From MWBF01 sp040772005 (GTDB lineage Bacteria; Chloroflexota; Anaerolineae; CG2-30-64-16): DNA of 64,000 bases. Of this stretch, positions 8,694-16,014 are shown in pieces. Below the pieces are notes generated by a model. It did not search any database. It was given only the letters and a program-made list of their open reading frames with translations, and had not been told where the DNA came from. The stretch's first letter is position 1. Each line of letters starts with the position of its first letter. The stretch covers positions 744,001 through 808,000 of the forward strand of contig JAXGYZ010000002.1 in assembly GCA_040772005.1 (NCBI GenBank). The letters run 5' to 3'. The position numbers and the translations under genes are program-made.

Positions 8694-9775
8694 CAGACCG
8701 TCCTTGCGATATACTCGCCCAACTCGCGCTCGAACCGCTCCCGGCTGAAGCGCTCGGCATTATGGCGGCACGCGGCCGGGTCATAGGCCCGCGGGTCGAA
8801 GCGACCGAGCACCCCCATCAGGGCTGCCGGCGTCTGCTCGTCAAAGAACTCGCCGGTGCAGCCGGGGATCACTGTGTCCAGCGCGCCGCCGCCCCGGAAC
8901 GCGATCACGGGCCGGCCCGCAGCCTGCGCCTCCAGCGGCGCAATGCCGAAGTCCTCCAGGCCCGGGAAGATGAATGCCCGCGCGCCGCGGTAGAGCCGGG
9001 CGAGTTCGTCCGCGGGCACGCGGCCCAGGAACATTACAGTCGGCCCGGCTATCTGCTCCAGCGCGGGGCGGTCGCGCCCCGTCCCGTAGACGAGCAGCTT
9101 GAGCCCCAGCTCCGAACAGGCCCGCACGGCCAGGTCCAGCCGCTTGTAGGGAATCAGCCGCCCGCCGGCCAGGAAGTAGTCGCCCACCGGCTCCCCGTCC
9201 GGCTGGAACTGCGCGATGTCCACCGGCGGATAAATGATGGTGCTCTCGCGGCCGTAGAACCGGCGGATGCGCTCCTGGATTTCGCCCGAAATCGCAATGA
9301 AGTGCTGGACGCGCTGGGCCGCGGCATAGTCCCAGCGCCGCAGCGCGGCGATCAGCGGCCGCAGCAGCCGGTCCACTCCCGGGCGGATGGCCTCGCGCTG
9401 CCGGTAAGTGTCGTACTGCCAGAGAAAGCGGGTCGGCGTCAGGCAATAGCAGATGTGCTGGCCATCCGGCGGCGGCTGTACCCCGTGGCAGAAGCCGCTC
9501 TTGTTGCTCAACACCAGGTCATAGCCCCGCAGGTCCATCCGGCTGAATGCCAGCGGATAGACCGGCAGGTAGGCCTGGTGATGCGCCATCACCCCGGGCA
9601 GGTGTTGCATAAAGGTGGGCCGGATGTCCCATGACCGGTAGGCGGGCGGCATCCGGGTGGGCGCATAGATGCTGGTATAGACCGGCGCGGCCGGAAACAT
9701 GCTCACCAGCACCTCCAGCACGTATTCCGCACCGCCGACCTGGTTCAGCCAGTCATGGACGAGCGCGACTTTCAT
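8693..9775 (-). CDS. Family 4-type glycosyltransferase
   Basis: 360 residues from ATG 9775. The N-terminal Rossmann-like half starts MKVALVHDWLNQVGGAE (acceptor side). The C-terminal half has AGGRLIPYKRLDLAVRA, FLGRVPADELARLYRGARAF and the sugar-nucleotide-binding E-x7-E motif EDFGIAPLEA followed by GRPVIAFRGGG. No membrane helix is seen, so it is a cytoplasmic enzyme that adds a sugar to a lipid-linked glycan. It lies between the zinc-ribbon protein (4-nt overlap) and the Wzz-like gene, so it belongs to a small glycan operon distinct from the large locus at 41-56 kb. Donor and acceptor are unknown. Confidence 0.9.
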   Translation of the reverse strand: MKVALVHDWLNQVGGAEYVLEVLVSMFPAAPVYTSIYAPTRMPPAYRSWDIRPTFMQHLPGVMAHHQAYLPVYPLAFSRMDLRGYDLVLSNKSGFCHGVQPPPDGQHICYCLTPTRFLWQYDTYRQREAIRPGVDRLLRPLIAALRRWDYAAAQRVQHFIAISGEIQERIRRFYGRESTIIYPPVDIAQFQPDGEPVGDYFLAGGRLIPYKRLDLAVRACSELGLKLLVYGTGRDRPALEQIAGPTVMFLGRVPADELARLYRGARAFIFPGLEDFGIAPLEAQAAGRPVIAFRGGGALDTVIPGCTGEFFDEQTPAALMGVLGRFDPRAYDPAACRHNAERFSRERFERELGEYIARTV

Positions 9776-10041
9776 GCAGCGGGCGTCTGCTCCTGTGGAG
9801 CCGTCTGCTCCTGTGGAGCCGTCTGCTCGCCGGCAGCCGCCGGCTCTTCCGGGGCCGGAGCGCGGCGCGCGGTGCTCAGCGCCTGCGTCAGGCGCACCAG
9901 CGCGACCTTGTTGCCCTTGCCGCAATGGGGACACAGCACCAGCGCGTGCTTCTTGCCCTCGGCCTGCTGCACGTAGCCCTGCAGCTCCTCATCCGGCAGG
10001 GTGAACCGGCGTCTGCATTTATCACATGAAAGCGCAAGCAT
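9772..10041 (-). CDS. Small zinc-ribbon protein with acidic repeat tail
   Basis: 89 residues. CDKC (7-10) and CPHC (37-40) form a two-knuckle zinc ribbon of the MJ0042/YgiT-like kind (MLALSCDKCRRRFTLPDEEL). The C-terminus is a disordered Ala/Pro/Glu tail with a tandem six-residue repeat (TAPQEQ), encoded by an 18-bp DNA tandem repeat. The stop overlaps the start of the downstream glycosyltransferase by 4 nt (ATGA), and the upstream RAM-domain gene ends 18 bp away. Function unknown; it could bind nucleic acid or a protein partner. Confidence 0.75.
   Translation of the reverse strand: MLALSCDKCRRRFTLPDEELQGYVQQAEGKKHALVLCPHCGKGNKVALVRLTQALSTARRAPAPEEPAAAGEQTAPQEQTAPQEQTPAA
9785..9828. repeat. 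18-bp tandem repeat inside the zinc-ribbon gene
   Basis: GTCTGCTCCTGTGGAGCC occurs at 9785-9802 and 9803-9820 with a third partial unit to 9828. It is in frame and encodes the TAPQEQ repeat at the C-terminus, so copy-number change would not break the reading frame. Confidence 0.85.
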
Positions 10042-10059
10042 AGTATCTTCCTTCTCCGT

Positions 10060-10734
10060 TCAGGCCTGGGCTTCCGCCTGCCCGGCCGGCGTTTCGGCCT
10101 GCATGGCCGGCATCGGGAATCGTTCAGACAGCGCGACGAAACTCTCAGGCTCGCCGAGGATGGACCAGTCCAGGACGCTGGTGAGCTGCGTGTCCATGAC
10201 GCCAGGCACTGTGCGAATCCAGCTCATGACATAGCCCGTCAGAGCCGCGGTGCGTTCCCCCAGCAGCAGGAGCATCAGGTCCGCGTCGGTTCGGTGAAAG
10301 AGCTTGAGCACCCAGACCACGCTCACCTGCTCGTGGGCCGGCAGGCTGATGAGCGCCTGGAACGCCTCGCGGTCGCGGCCTGGTTGCAGCTTGACGAGGA
10401 CCGTCGCGGCGGCGCGGCGACCCCAGCCCGTCTCCATCAAGGAGACATCGAGGATGGGGTCGGCATAGACCACCCCATCGAAGGCGAGTTGCGCGGAAGT
10501 GCCGCGCACTCCCGGCACCGTCCGGACAACGTCAATCAGGAAGTTGTCCAGCTCGGCCAGGTCATGGATCATGCAGACGACGCGCAGGTCTGCGCGTTCG
10601 CGCAACCAGTTGACCCATAAGACCGTCAGGCAGGGCTCGCAGTGCTGCCTGAGGTTCGCGAGCAGGCCTTCCCGCGCAAGTTCATCCTGGCCGCTGATGA
10701 TGTCGATGTCGATAACGGCCAAAGTTGGTTCCAT
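10060..10734 (-). CDS. Protein with two Lrp/AsnC effector-binding-like (RAM) modules, no HTH
   Basis: 224 residues. Two similar halves each end in a VRTVPGV-type motif (LIDVVRTVPGVRGTSAQL at about 68-85; SWIRTVPGVMDTQLTSV at about 171-187). This is the end of the RAM ligand-binding fold of Lrp/AsnC regulators. No helix-turn-helix precedes either module. Such stand-alone RAM proteins can sense amino acids or pair with other proteins. It is the first gene of an operon with the zinc ribbon, a glycosyltransferase and the Wzz-like protein. GGGGAGGA precedes the ATG. Role unknown; regulation of glycan assembly is inference. Confidence 0.65.
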   Translation of the reverse strand: MEPTLAVIDIDIISGQDELAREGLLANLRQHCEPCLTVLWVNWLRERADLRVVCMIHDLAELDNFLIDVVRTVPGVRGTSAQLAFDGVVYADPILDVSLMETGWGRRAAATVLVKLQPGRDREAFQALISLPAHEQVSVVWVLKLFHRTDADLMLLLLGERTAALTGYVMSWIRTVPGVMDTQLTSVLDWSILGEPESFVALSERFPMPAMQAETPAGQAEAQA

Positions 10735-10771
10735 GCAGTCCTCCCCGTGCAGCGTACACGCTCACCGGTCT

Positions 10772-10800
10772 ATCTTAGCACGGTTGAGCCTGTAGACCAA
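10772..10800 (-). promoter_or_regulatory. Promoter of the RAM-zinc ribbon-glycosyltransferase-Wzz operon
   Basis: On the minus strand TTGGTC (10795-10800), 17 bp, TAAGAT (10772-10777) preceded by TGC, an extended -10. Confidence 0.6.
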
Positions 10801-10810
10801 AGGCGCCCTG

Positions 10811-10998
10811 AGCGACTGGGCCATTCAGTTCTTGCCGCCCGGCGACTGTAAGTCGCGGCCACGGTTGCGAAGTCGCCCTGCGGCGACTGGAAAGCAGCCT
10901 GCGCAGGCAGGCTTGGCAGGGTTGCTACGCAACACGGTGGCAGCGGTTTCCAACCGCCCGTAACCCAAGAACTGAAAGGCCCTGCCCTGAGCGACTGG
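10811..10998. repeat. Family A element (MITE-like), divergent copy, with 9-bp flanking repeats
   Basis: AGCGACTGG occurs at 10811-10819 and 10990-10998, bracketing about 170 bp. The right end is TGCCCTG; the left terminal repeat is not recognisable. Four hairpins are present: GCGACT/AGTCGC (10842-10856), AGTCGCC/GGCGACT (10871-10888), AGCCTGC/GCAGGCT (10896-10913), GCGGTT/AACCGC (10943-10957). The order and the shared stretch GTTGCGAAGTC...GACTGGAAA match the copy at 36.5 kb. It fills most of the RAM gene-phoU gap and has no coding potential. Confidence 0.75.
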
Positions 10999-11003
10999 TG
11001 TAG

Positions 11004-11033
11004 TTTTCAGCGCTGGCTAAAGGATGCTATAAT
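11004..11033 (+). promoter_or_regulatory. Extended -10 promoter of phoU
   Basis: TGCTATAAT (TATAAT at 11028-11033) with a weak -35 TTTTCA at 11004-11009, 18 bp away. It lies immediately after the family A repeat and about 60 bp before the phoU start. Confidence 0.65.
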
Positions 11034-11092
11034 GCGCTGAGCAACAAGCTGCGGCTCTGTTTCCGCGTGGCCGCTTTGGAAGGAGCAGCACG

Positions 11093-11749
11093 GTGACGCG
11101 TGTGAGTTTCGATCTCCAATTGAAAGCCCTGCAGGAGCGCCTCGTCAGCCTCGGCTTGATGGTGGCGCATGCCCAGGAACAGGCGGTGCGCGCGCTGGCA
11201 GAACGCGATGGGCAGTTGGCTCAGGAGCTCATTGCCGATGATCAGAACATCAACCGGGCACAGCATGAAATCGAAGAGCAGTGCCTGTTGCTGATCGCCA
11301 GCCAGCAGCCGGTTGCGCGTGACCTCCGGCTGATCTTCTCCATCGCGTCGATTGCCTCGGAACTGGAGCGGATGGCTGACCACGCCAAGGGCATCGCCGT
11401 CATTGCGCTGCGGCTGGCCGACCAACCCATGCTCAAGCCGTTGATTGACGTGCCGCGCATGGCGGAGATCGGCCGCGAGATGCTGCAGGGACAGCTTGAC
11501 GCGTTCCTGCGCGGCGATGTGGATGCGGCCCGTGCGCTGGCCGCGCGTGACGCCGAGATCGACCAGCTCAACGACCAGGTTTATCGCGAACTCCTGATGA
11601 TCATGATGACGGACCCGCGTACCATCACCCGCGCAACCTATCTCCTGTGGGTGGCCCACAACCTGGAACGGTTTGCGGACCGGACGACCAACATCGGTGA
11701 GCGCGTGGTCTTCATGCGGACGAATGCCATTGTCGAGCTGGACGAATGA
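11093..11749 (+). CDS. phoU: Phosphate-signalling regulator PhoU
   Basis: 218 residues, usual length; two PhoU repeats of three helices each. The motifs ELERMADHAKGIAVIALR and NLERFADRTTNIGERVVFM carry the conserved E-x-x-R-x-x-D metal-cluster residues. PhoU restrains PhoR/PstSCAB signalling at the inner membrane face and limits phosphate uptake. The GTG start is supported by AAGGAG a few bases upstream. The pst and phoBR genes that usually adjoin it are missing here, so it may work with a transporter encoded elsewhere. The promoter directly upstream suggests independent expression. Confidence 0.93.
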   Translation: MTRVSFDLQLKALQERLVSLGLMVAHAQEQAVRALAERDGQLAQELIADDQNINRAQHEIEEQCLLLIASQQPVARDLRLIFSIASIASELERMADHAKGIAVIALRLADQPMLKPLIDVPRMAEIGREMLQGQLDAFLRGDVDAARALAARDAEIDQLNDQVYRELLMIMMTDPRTITRATYLLWVAHNLERFADRTTNIGERVVFMRTNAIVELDE

Positions 11750-11783
11750 CCGTTGCGGTATCTGAGGGGCTGCCTCGCATCTA

Positions 11784-11872
11784 CGTGTTTATCCGAAAAA
11801 AGGGTAGCATAGCCCCTTGTGGGCGGACTAACGGGCACAAGGCCCTAGACTACGACTTTTCGGATAGACACT
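11784..11872. repeat. Family C inverted-repeat element, copy 1 (89 bp)
   Basis: The right end TTCGGATAGACACT is mirrored at the left by CGTGTTTATCCGAA with two mismatches. Inside, TAGCATAGCCCCTTGTGGGC pairs with the CGGGCACAAGGCCCTAGACTA side. The same 89-bp structure lies inverted at 26132-26220. No coding capacity. Confidence 0.8.
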
Positions 11873-11934
11873 AAGGATGCCGGGCACCACCTTGTTCAAA
11901 TAGCTTCCCATCCTTGCTTCCTGGACGGAGACAC

Positions 11935-13122
11935 ATGGACCTAACCCAACTCAGCCAGATGGTGGCCTGGCTCGATGAAGAGCACCGCCGCGACCGTGAG
12001 GAAATTGCCAAGCTGGACCAGCGCTTGCAAAGCCTGGCGATCGAGCGCCAGGAGCAAGCCCGCCGCATCCAGGACCTGGAGAGCCGGCTGGCGAGCACGC
12101 AGGCCCAACTCACGCGCTTTACCCAGATCGAGCAGGCGCTTCAGCAGCTCAGGGGTGAGGTCGTGGTCATGCTGGATAAGCAGACCGAGGCGCGCGTGCA
12201 GGCCGAGCGCGAGTCTGAGCGCGCCCGCCTGTCTGACCGCGAAGCGCTCAGTCGCGGGGTGGCGGAGGTGCGCAAGGAACTGACGCGCATTCCTCGCTTG
12301 GAGGAGGAACTGGTCACGCGGCAGGCCGAGGATCAGCGTCTCGGTGAGATGCTGCTCGCGCTGCGCCAGTCGGTCGCCAATGTCAGCAAGGAGATCGACG
12401 ACCGCACGCGCAGCCTGCCCTACATGATCGAGCAGCGCGCCCAGGACAACAAGCGCATCGCCCAGCTTCAGGCCGAGCACGTTGACCTCATCAAGCGTAC
12501 GGAGGTGATCGGCACGCGTATGCCGCCCGTCGAGGAACGCGTCCAGCGGTTGGAGCGCGAACTCCAGAGGATTCAGCCGATCCCCGAAGCGCTGCGCCAG
12601 GAGCAGCAGGTGTTCATCGAGGCGCAGAAGCTCGGTGAAGTTGAACGCACGCGGCAAATGACCGTCTGGGAGCAGGAGTTCGTCGATCAGCGGACGCTCA
12701 TCGAGAAGCAGGCCGTGCGCCTGCGCGAATTCGAGGCGCGACACGAGGCAGTGGGCCGGACATTGAAGGCGCTCGAGGAGTTCCAGGCGCAGGTCGTACA
12801 CAGCCAGAAGCAGGTGTCCGAGCTGCAGCGGTTGGCGGAAGAACGGCAGCGGAAGGAACTGGCCGAGTGGCAGGCCGAGAACGAGCAGCGGTGGAAGAAA
12901 GAGACCCTGCGCTGGGACTATACCATCCAGGAACAGCAGAAAGTCAACCAGAAGGTCATCGAACGCTTCCCATCCCTGGAAAAGCAGTTGGCCCTGCTGG
13001 TGCGCGAGGTGGAGGCCTTGTGGCGTGCGTATGAAGGGCAGGGCGGGCTGCAATTGCAGAATGCCCAGCGGCTGCTGGACGCTATCAGCGGGTCGCTGGC
13101 CGCGCGACCCAAGACCGACTGA
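11935..13122 (+). CDS. Long coiled-coil protein of unknown function
   Basis: 395 residues from ATG 11935. It is almost entirely charged heptad-type sequence rich in Glu, Arg, Gln and Leu (IERQEQARRIQDLESRLAS; QKQVSELQRLAEERQRKEL), with few breaks and no signal peptide or membrane helix, so a cytoplasmic rod is expected. I recognise no catalytic or binding domain. It lies between phoU and selB on the same strand, but a family C repeat upstream and a hairpin downstream suggest separate transcription. Structural or chromosome/cell-envelope organising roles are possible; none can be shown. Confidence 0.7.
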   Translation: MDLTQLSQMVAWLDEEHRRDREEIAKLDQRLQSLAIERQEQARRIQDLESRLASTQAQLTRFTQIEQALQQLRGEVVVMLDKQTEARVQAERESERARLSDREALSRGVAEVRKELTRIPRLEEELVTRQAEDQRLGEMLLALRQSVANVSKEIDDRTRSLPYMIEQRAQDNKRIAQLQAEHVDLIKRTEVIGTRMPPVEERVQRLERELQRIQPIPEALRQEQQVFIEAQKLGEVERTRQMTVWEQEFVDQRTLIEKQAVRLREFEARHEAVGRTLKALEEFQAQVVHSQKQVSELQRLAEERQRKELAEWQAENEQRWKKETLRWDYTIQEQQKVNQKVIERFPSLEKQLALLVREVEALWRAYEGQGGLQLQNAQRLLDAISGSLAARPKTD

Positions 13123-13142
13123 CGCCCCAGGCTTGTGATTCG

Positions 13143-13182
13143 CAGGCGACGAAGGCAGGCGCGCCCGCCTCTTCGTCGCCTG
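13143..13182 (+). terminator. Hairpin between the coiled-coil gene and selB
   Basis: CAGGCGACGAA (13143-13153) and TTCGTCGCCTG (13172-13182) are exact complements enclosing a GC-rich inner stem, followed by TGTTTAT. It is probably a terminator. It ends only 8 nt before the selB ribosome-binding site, so an effect on selB translation is possible. Confidence 0.65.
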
Positions 13183-13199
13183 TGTTTATGGAGGCTCCT

Positions 13200-15203
13200 A
13201 TGCGTGTCATCGGCACCGCCGGGCATGTAGACCACGGCAAATCCACGCTCGTGCGCGCGCTGACCGGCATCGATCCGGACCGGCTGCGCGAGGAAAAAGA
13301 GCGCGAGATGACGATCGACCTGGGCTTTGCCTGGCTTACCCTGCCGCCCGCCCGCAACGAGGCCGCTGAGTCTGCAGGGGCTGGGGCCCTGGGGGGCGAA
13401 ACGGTCGGCGCCGAAACGGTCGGCGCCGAAACGGTCGGCGCCGAAACGGTCGGCGTCATCGACGTGCCGGGCCACATTGACTTCATCAAGAACATGCTGG
13501 CGGGCATCGGCGGGATCGACGCGGCGCTGTTCGTCGTTGCCGCGGATGAAGGTGTCATGCCCCAGACGCGCGAGCACCTTGCGATCCTGGACCTGTTGCA
13601 GATCCCTGCGGGCGTGGTCGCGCTGACCAAGACAGACACCATCACCGAGGAGGGTTGGCTGGAACTGGTCGAGGCGGACCTGCGCGCGGCGCTCCACGGC
13701 ACGGCCCTGGCAGACGCAGCGATCGTGCCCGTGTCCGCGCGCGCGGGGACGGGGCTGGCAGAGCTGCGGCAGGCGTTGGCGGATGCGCTGGCAGCCGTGC
13801 CCCCGCGCCGCGACAAGGGCCAGCCCCGGCTGCCGATTGACCGGGTGTTCACCGTGGCCGGTTTCGGGACGGTCGTGACCGGCACGCTCAGCGACGGGCA
13901 CTTTCGCGTGGGCGATGAGGTTGCCATCCTGCCCGGCGGGCTGACCGCCCGCATTCGCGGGCTGCAAACGCACAAGAAGGCCGTCGAGCTGGCGCTGCCG
14001 GGCAGTCGCCTGGCCATGAACCTGACCGGCGTGCATCCTGACGACTTGCAGCGCGGCATGGTGGTCGGCAAACCCGGCACGGTTCAGCCGACGACGTTGG
14101 TCGATGTGCGGCTGCGGATGGTGCGCGGGGATGCGTCTCTGCCGCCCCTGCGCCATAGCCAGCCTGTAGATTTCTTCAGCGGCGCGGCGGAAGTTCCCGG
14201 CCGTGCGCGTTTGCTGAGCGCGGAACAGCTCAACGCGGGGCAGACCGGCTGGGTGCAGGTGGTGCTGGCTGCGCCGGTGGTCGTCGCGGCGGGCGACCGG
14301 TTCATCATCCGGCAGGCGTCGCCCAGCCTGACGCTCGGCGGCGGGACGGTCGTCAACCCGCATCCGCGGCGACGCTGGCGGCGCCTCCAGCCGGACGTGC
14401 TGGTGCAGCTCGAAACGCTTGCGCGCGGCACACCGGAAGACCTTGTGCTGCACGGCCTGGCGCGGCAGGAGCCGGCCCCATGCAAGACGGTCGTTGAAGC
14501 GTCGGGGCTGGACGCGGCGGCTGCCGAGCCGGTGTTGGCGAGTATGGTCGCCGGCGGCCAACTCATTCCGCTGGGCGCGGTGCAGCCGCCGTTTAGCAAG
14601 AGCCTGACCCCGGTCATTTCGCTCGGCGGTTGGGGCCTCCTGGCTGCGCGCATGTCCGACATGCTGGCCGTCTTCCATGCCCAGTACCCGCTGCGCCCCG
14701 GCATGGCGCGGGAGGAACTCAAGAGCCGCCTCCAGGGTCGCGACCGGTGGTCGGGCAAGCTGTACAACGAGCTGCTGGCGCGCGCGGTCAGCGAGGGTGT
14801 GCTGGTCGAGCGTGGGGACTACCTGGCGCGGCCCGGCCACGAGATCGTCTTCACTCCGGCACAGCGGCCCCGGGTGGACGCGCTGCTGGCCGCGTTCCGG
14901 CGCCAGCCGTACACCCCGCCCTCGATGGCCGAGAGCGTTGCCATGACGGATGCGGAGATCATCAGCGCGCTCCTATACCAGGATGTGCTCGTGCGGTTGA
15001 GCGAGGATGTGCTGCTGCTCCGCGAAACTTACGACGAGATGGTGGCGGGCATCATCGGCCACATCAAGGAGCACGGCAGCATGACCGTCGCGCAGGTGCG
15101 CGACCGTTACAACACGAGCCGCAAGTATGCGCTGGCGTTGATGGAGCGGCTGGACGAGCAGAAGGTCACCCGTCGTGTGGGCGACGAGCGGGTGCTCCGG
15201 TAA
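13200..15203 (+). CDS. selB: Selenocysteine-specific translation elongation factor SelB
   Basis: 667 residues. GTPase domain with G1 GHVDHGKST (8-16), G2 region EKEREMTIDLGFA, G3 DVPGH near 86, G4 TKTD. Translation-factor beta-barrels follow, and then C-terminal winged helices (VAQVRDRYNTSRKYALALME) that bind the SECIS hairpin in selenoprotein mRNAs. It delivers Sec-tRNA(Sec) to UGA codons. GGAGG at 13190-13194 sets ATG 13200. Between G2 and G3 is a Gly/Ala-rich insertion ending in repeated GAETV units, absent from SelB sequences I know. selA, selC and selD are not in the window. Full-length C-terminus suggests a working factor. Confidence 0.95.
   Translation: MRVIGTAGHVDHGKSTLVRALTGIDPDRLREEKEREMTIDLGFAWLTLPPARNEAAESAGAGALGGETVGAETVGAETVGAETVGVIDVPGHIDFIKNMLAGIGGIDAALFVVAADEGVMPQTREHLAILDLLQIPAGVVALTKTDTITEEGWLELVEADLRAALHGTALADAAIVPVSARAGTGLAELRQALADALAAVPPRRDKGQPRLPIDRVFTVAGFGTVVTGTLSDGHFRVGDEVAILPGGLTARIRGLQTHKKAVELALPGSRLAMNLTGVHPDDLQRGMVVGKPGTVQPTTLVDVRLRMVRGDASLPPLRHSQPVDFFSGAAEVPGRARLLSAEQLNAGQTGWVQVVLAAPVVVAAGDRFIIRQASPSLTLGGGTVVNPHPRRRWRRLQPDVLVQLETLARGTPEDLVLHGLARQEPAPCKTVVEASGLDAAAAEPVLASMVAGGQLIPLGAVQPPFSKSLTPVISLGGWGLLAARMSDMLAVFHAQYPLRPGMAREELKSRLQGRDRWSGKLYNELLARAVSEGVLVERGDYLARPGHEIVFTPAQRPRVDALLAAFRRQPYTPPSMAESVAMTDAEIISALLYQDVLVRLSEDVLLLRETYDEMVAGIIGHIKEHGSMTVAQVRDRYNTSRKYALALMERLDEQKVTRRVGDERVLR
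13395..13451. repeat. 15-bp tandem repeat inside selB
   Basis: GGCGCCGAAACGGTC is repeated exactly at 13407-13421, 13422-13436 and 13437-13451, after a 12-nt partial unit (GGCGAAACGGTC) at 13395. It encodes the GAETV peptide repeat. Confidence 0.9.
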
Positions 15204-15235
15204 CGCAGTTTATTGGCGTCAGGAGACAGGTTGGC

Positions 15236-15967
15236 ATGAAGGGTTATCAGCCGGTTATGAGCTTCGGCGCGGAAGTCGCCGCGGAAATGCGGGATTTTCA
15301 GCGGGGCGATGAGAACGCGGCCGTCGCGTGCCTGGAACGGCTGGCCGGTGGCGGTCCGGCATTGGAGTTGGCTATCGGCACCGGACGGATCGCGCTGCCG
15401 CTGGCCGCGCGGGGCGTGCGCGTCGATGGCATCGATATTTCACCCGCCGTGCTCGCTCAACTCAAGGCCCAACCCGGCGGCTCTGAGCTCTCGGTCACGG
15501 CCGGTGACTTCGCGGATGTGTCCGTGCCGGGCAGCTATCGCCTGATCTATGTCGTGTGGAACTCGTTCTTCAACCTGCTCACCCAGGATGATCAGGTGCG
15601 CTGCTTCGAGAACGTCGCCGCCCACCTCACGAACGACGGGTGCTTTGTGATCGAGGCATATGTGCCGGCGTTTCTCTACCGGCTGCAGAACGAGCAGTAT
15701 GTGGAGGCCGAAGCGATCGAGGTCGATGAGGTGCGGCTCGATGTCTTGCGCCATGACGCGGCGACGCAAATCATCGAGGAGAGCCATGTGTCGCTTTCCG
15801 CTGCCGGTGTGCGTCTGAACCCCGTGGTCCAGCGCTATGCCTGGCCTGCCGAACTCGACCTGATGGCGCGGCTGGCCGGGCTGCGCCTGCAGAACCGCTG
15901 GGGCGGCTGGGACGGCGAACCCTTTACCGCCACCAGCAGCATGCACGTCTCCGTGTACGGCCGCTGA
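15236..15967 (+). CDS. Class I SAM-dependent methyltransferase
   Basis: 243 residues from ATG 15236 (AGGAG about 12 nt upstream). Motif I ALELAIGTGRIALPLAARG, motif II VDGIDISPAVLAQLKA and the acidic VTAGDFADVSVPGSYRLIY fit a Rossmann-fold SAM methyltransferase of the small-molecule type (methyltransf_25-like). The substrate is unknown; the C-terminal beta-rich part (RWGGWDGEPFTATSSMHVSVYGR) is shared by many uncharacterised homologues. It follows selB with a 32-bp gap and no terminator, so co-transcription is plausible but need not mean a shared function. Confidence 0.87.
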   Translation: MKGYQPVMSFGAEVAAEMRDFQRGDENAAVACLERLAGGGPALELAIGTGRIALPLAARGVRVDGIDISPAVLAQLKAQPGGSELSVTAGDFADVSVPGSYRLIYVVWNSFFNLLTQDDQVRCFENVAAHLTNDGCFVIEAYVPAFLYRLQNEQYVEAEAIEVDEVRLDVLRHDAATQIIEESHVSLSAAGVRLNPVVQRYAWPAELDLMARLAGLRLQNRWGGWDGEPFTATSSMHVSVYGR

Positions 15968-15971
15968 TGTA

Positions 15972-15998
15972 GGAATGCCGAGCACCACTCGGCGTTCC
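15972..15998. terminator. Hairpin between convergent methyltransferase and amidohydrolase genes
   Basis: GGAATGCCGAG (15972-15982) pairs with CTCGGCGTTCC (15988-15998), one G-T mismatch, 5-nt loop. It is placed where a bidirectional terminator is expected, but lacks a T-run. Confidence 0.55.
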
Positions 15999-16014
15999 GC
16001 CCAGCTTCCAGCTT

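Noticed and set aside
9785..9828. Tandem 18-mer as a regulatory iteron near oriC
   Set aside because: It is in frame in the zinc-ribbon gene, encodes a peptide repeat, and does not resemble a DnaA box.
13143..13182. SECIS element controlling selB
   Set aside because: The stem is long and followed by a T-rich stretch; no UGA codon context or SECIS loop features are seen. Terminator is the simpler reading.
12918..14840. Long open frame antisense to the coiled-coil gene and selB
   Set aside because: Composition is that of a GC-rich shadow frame (His/Arg/Gln/Pro-rich), no domain, and the plus-strand genes are clearly real.
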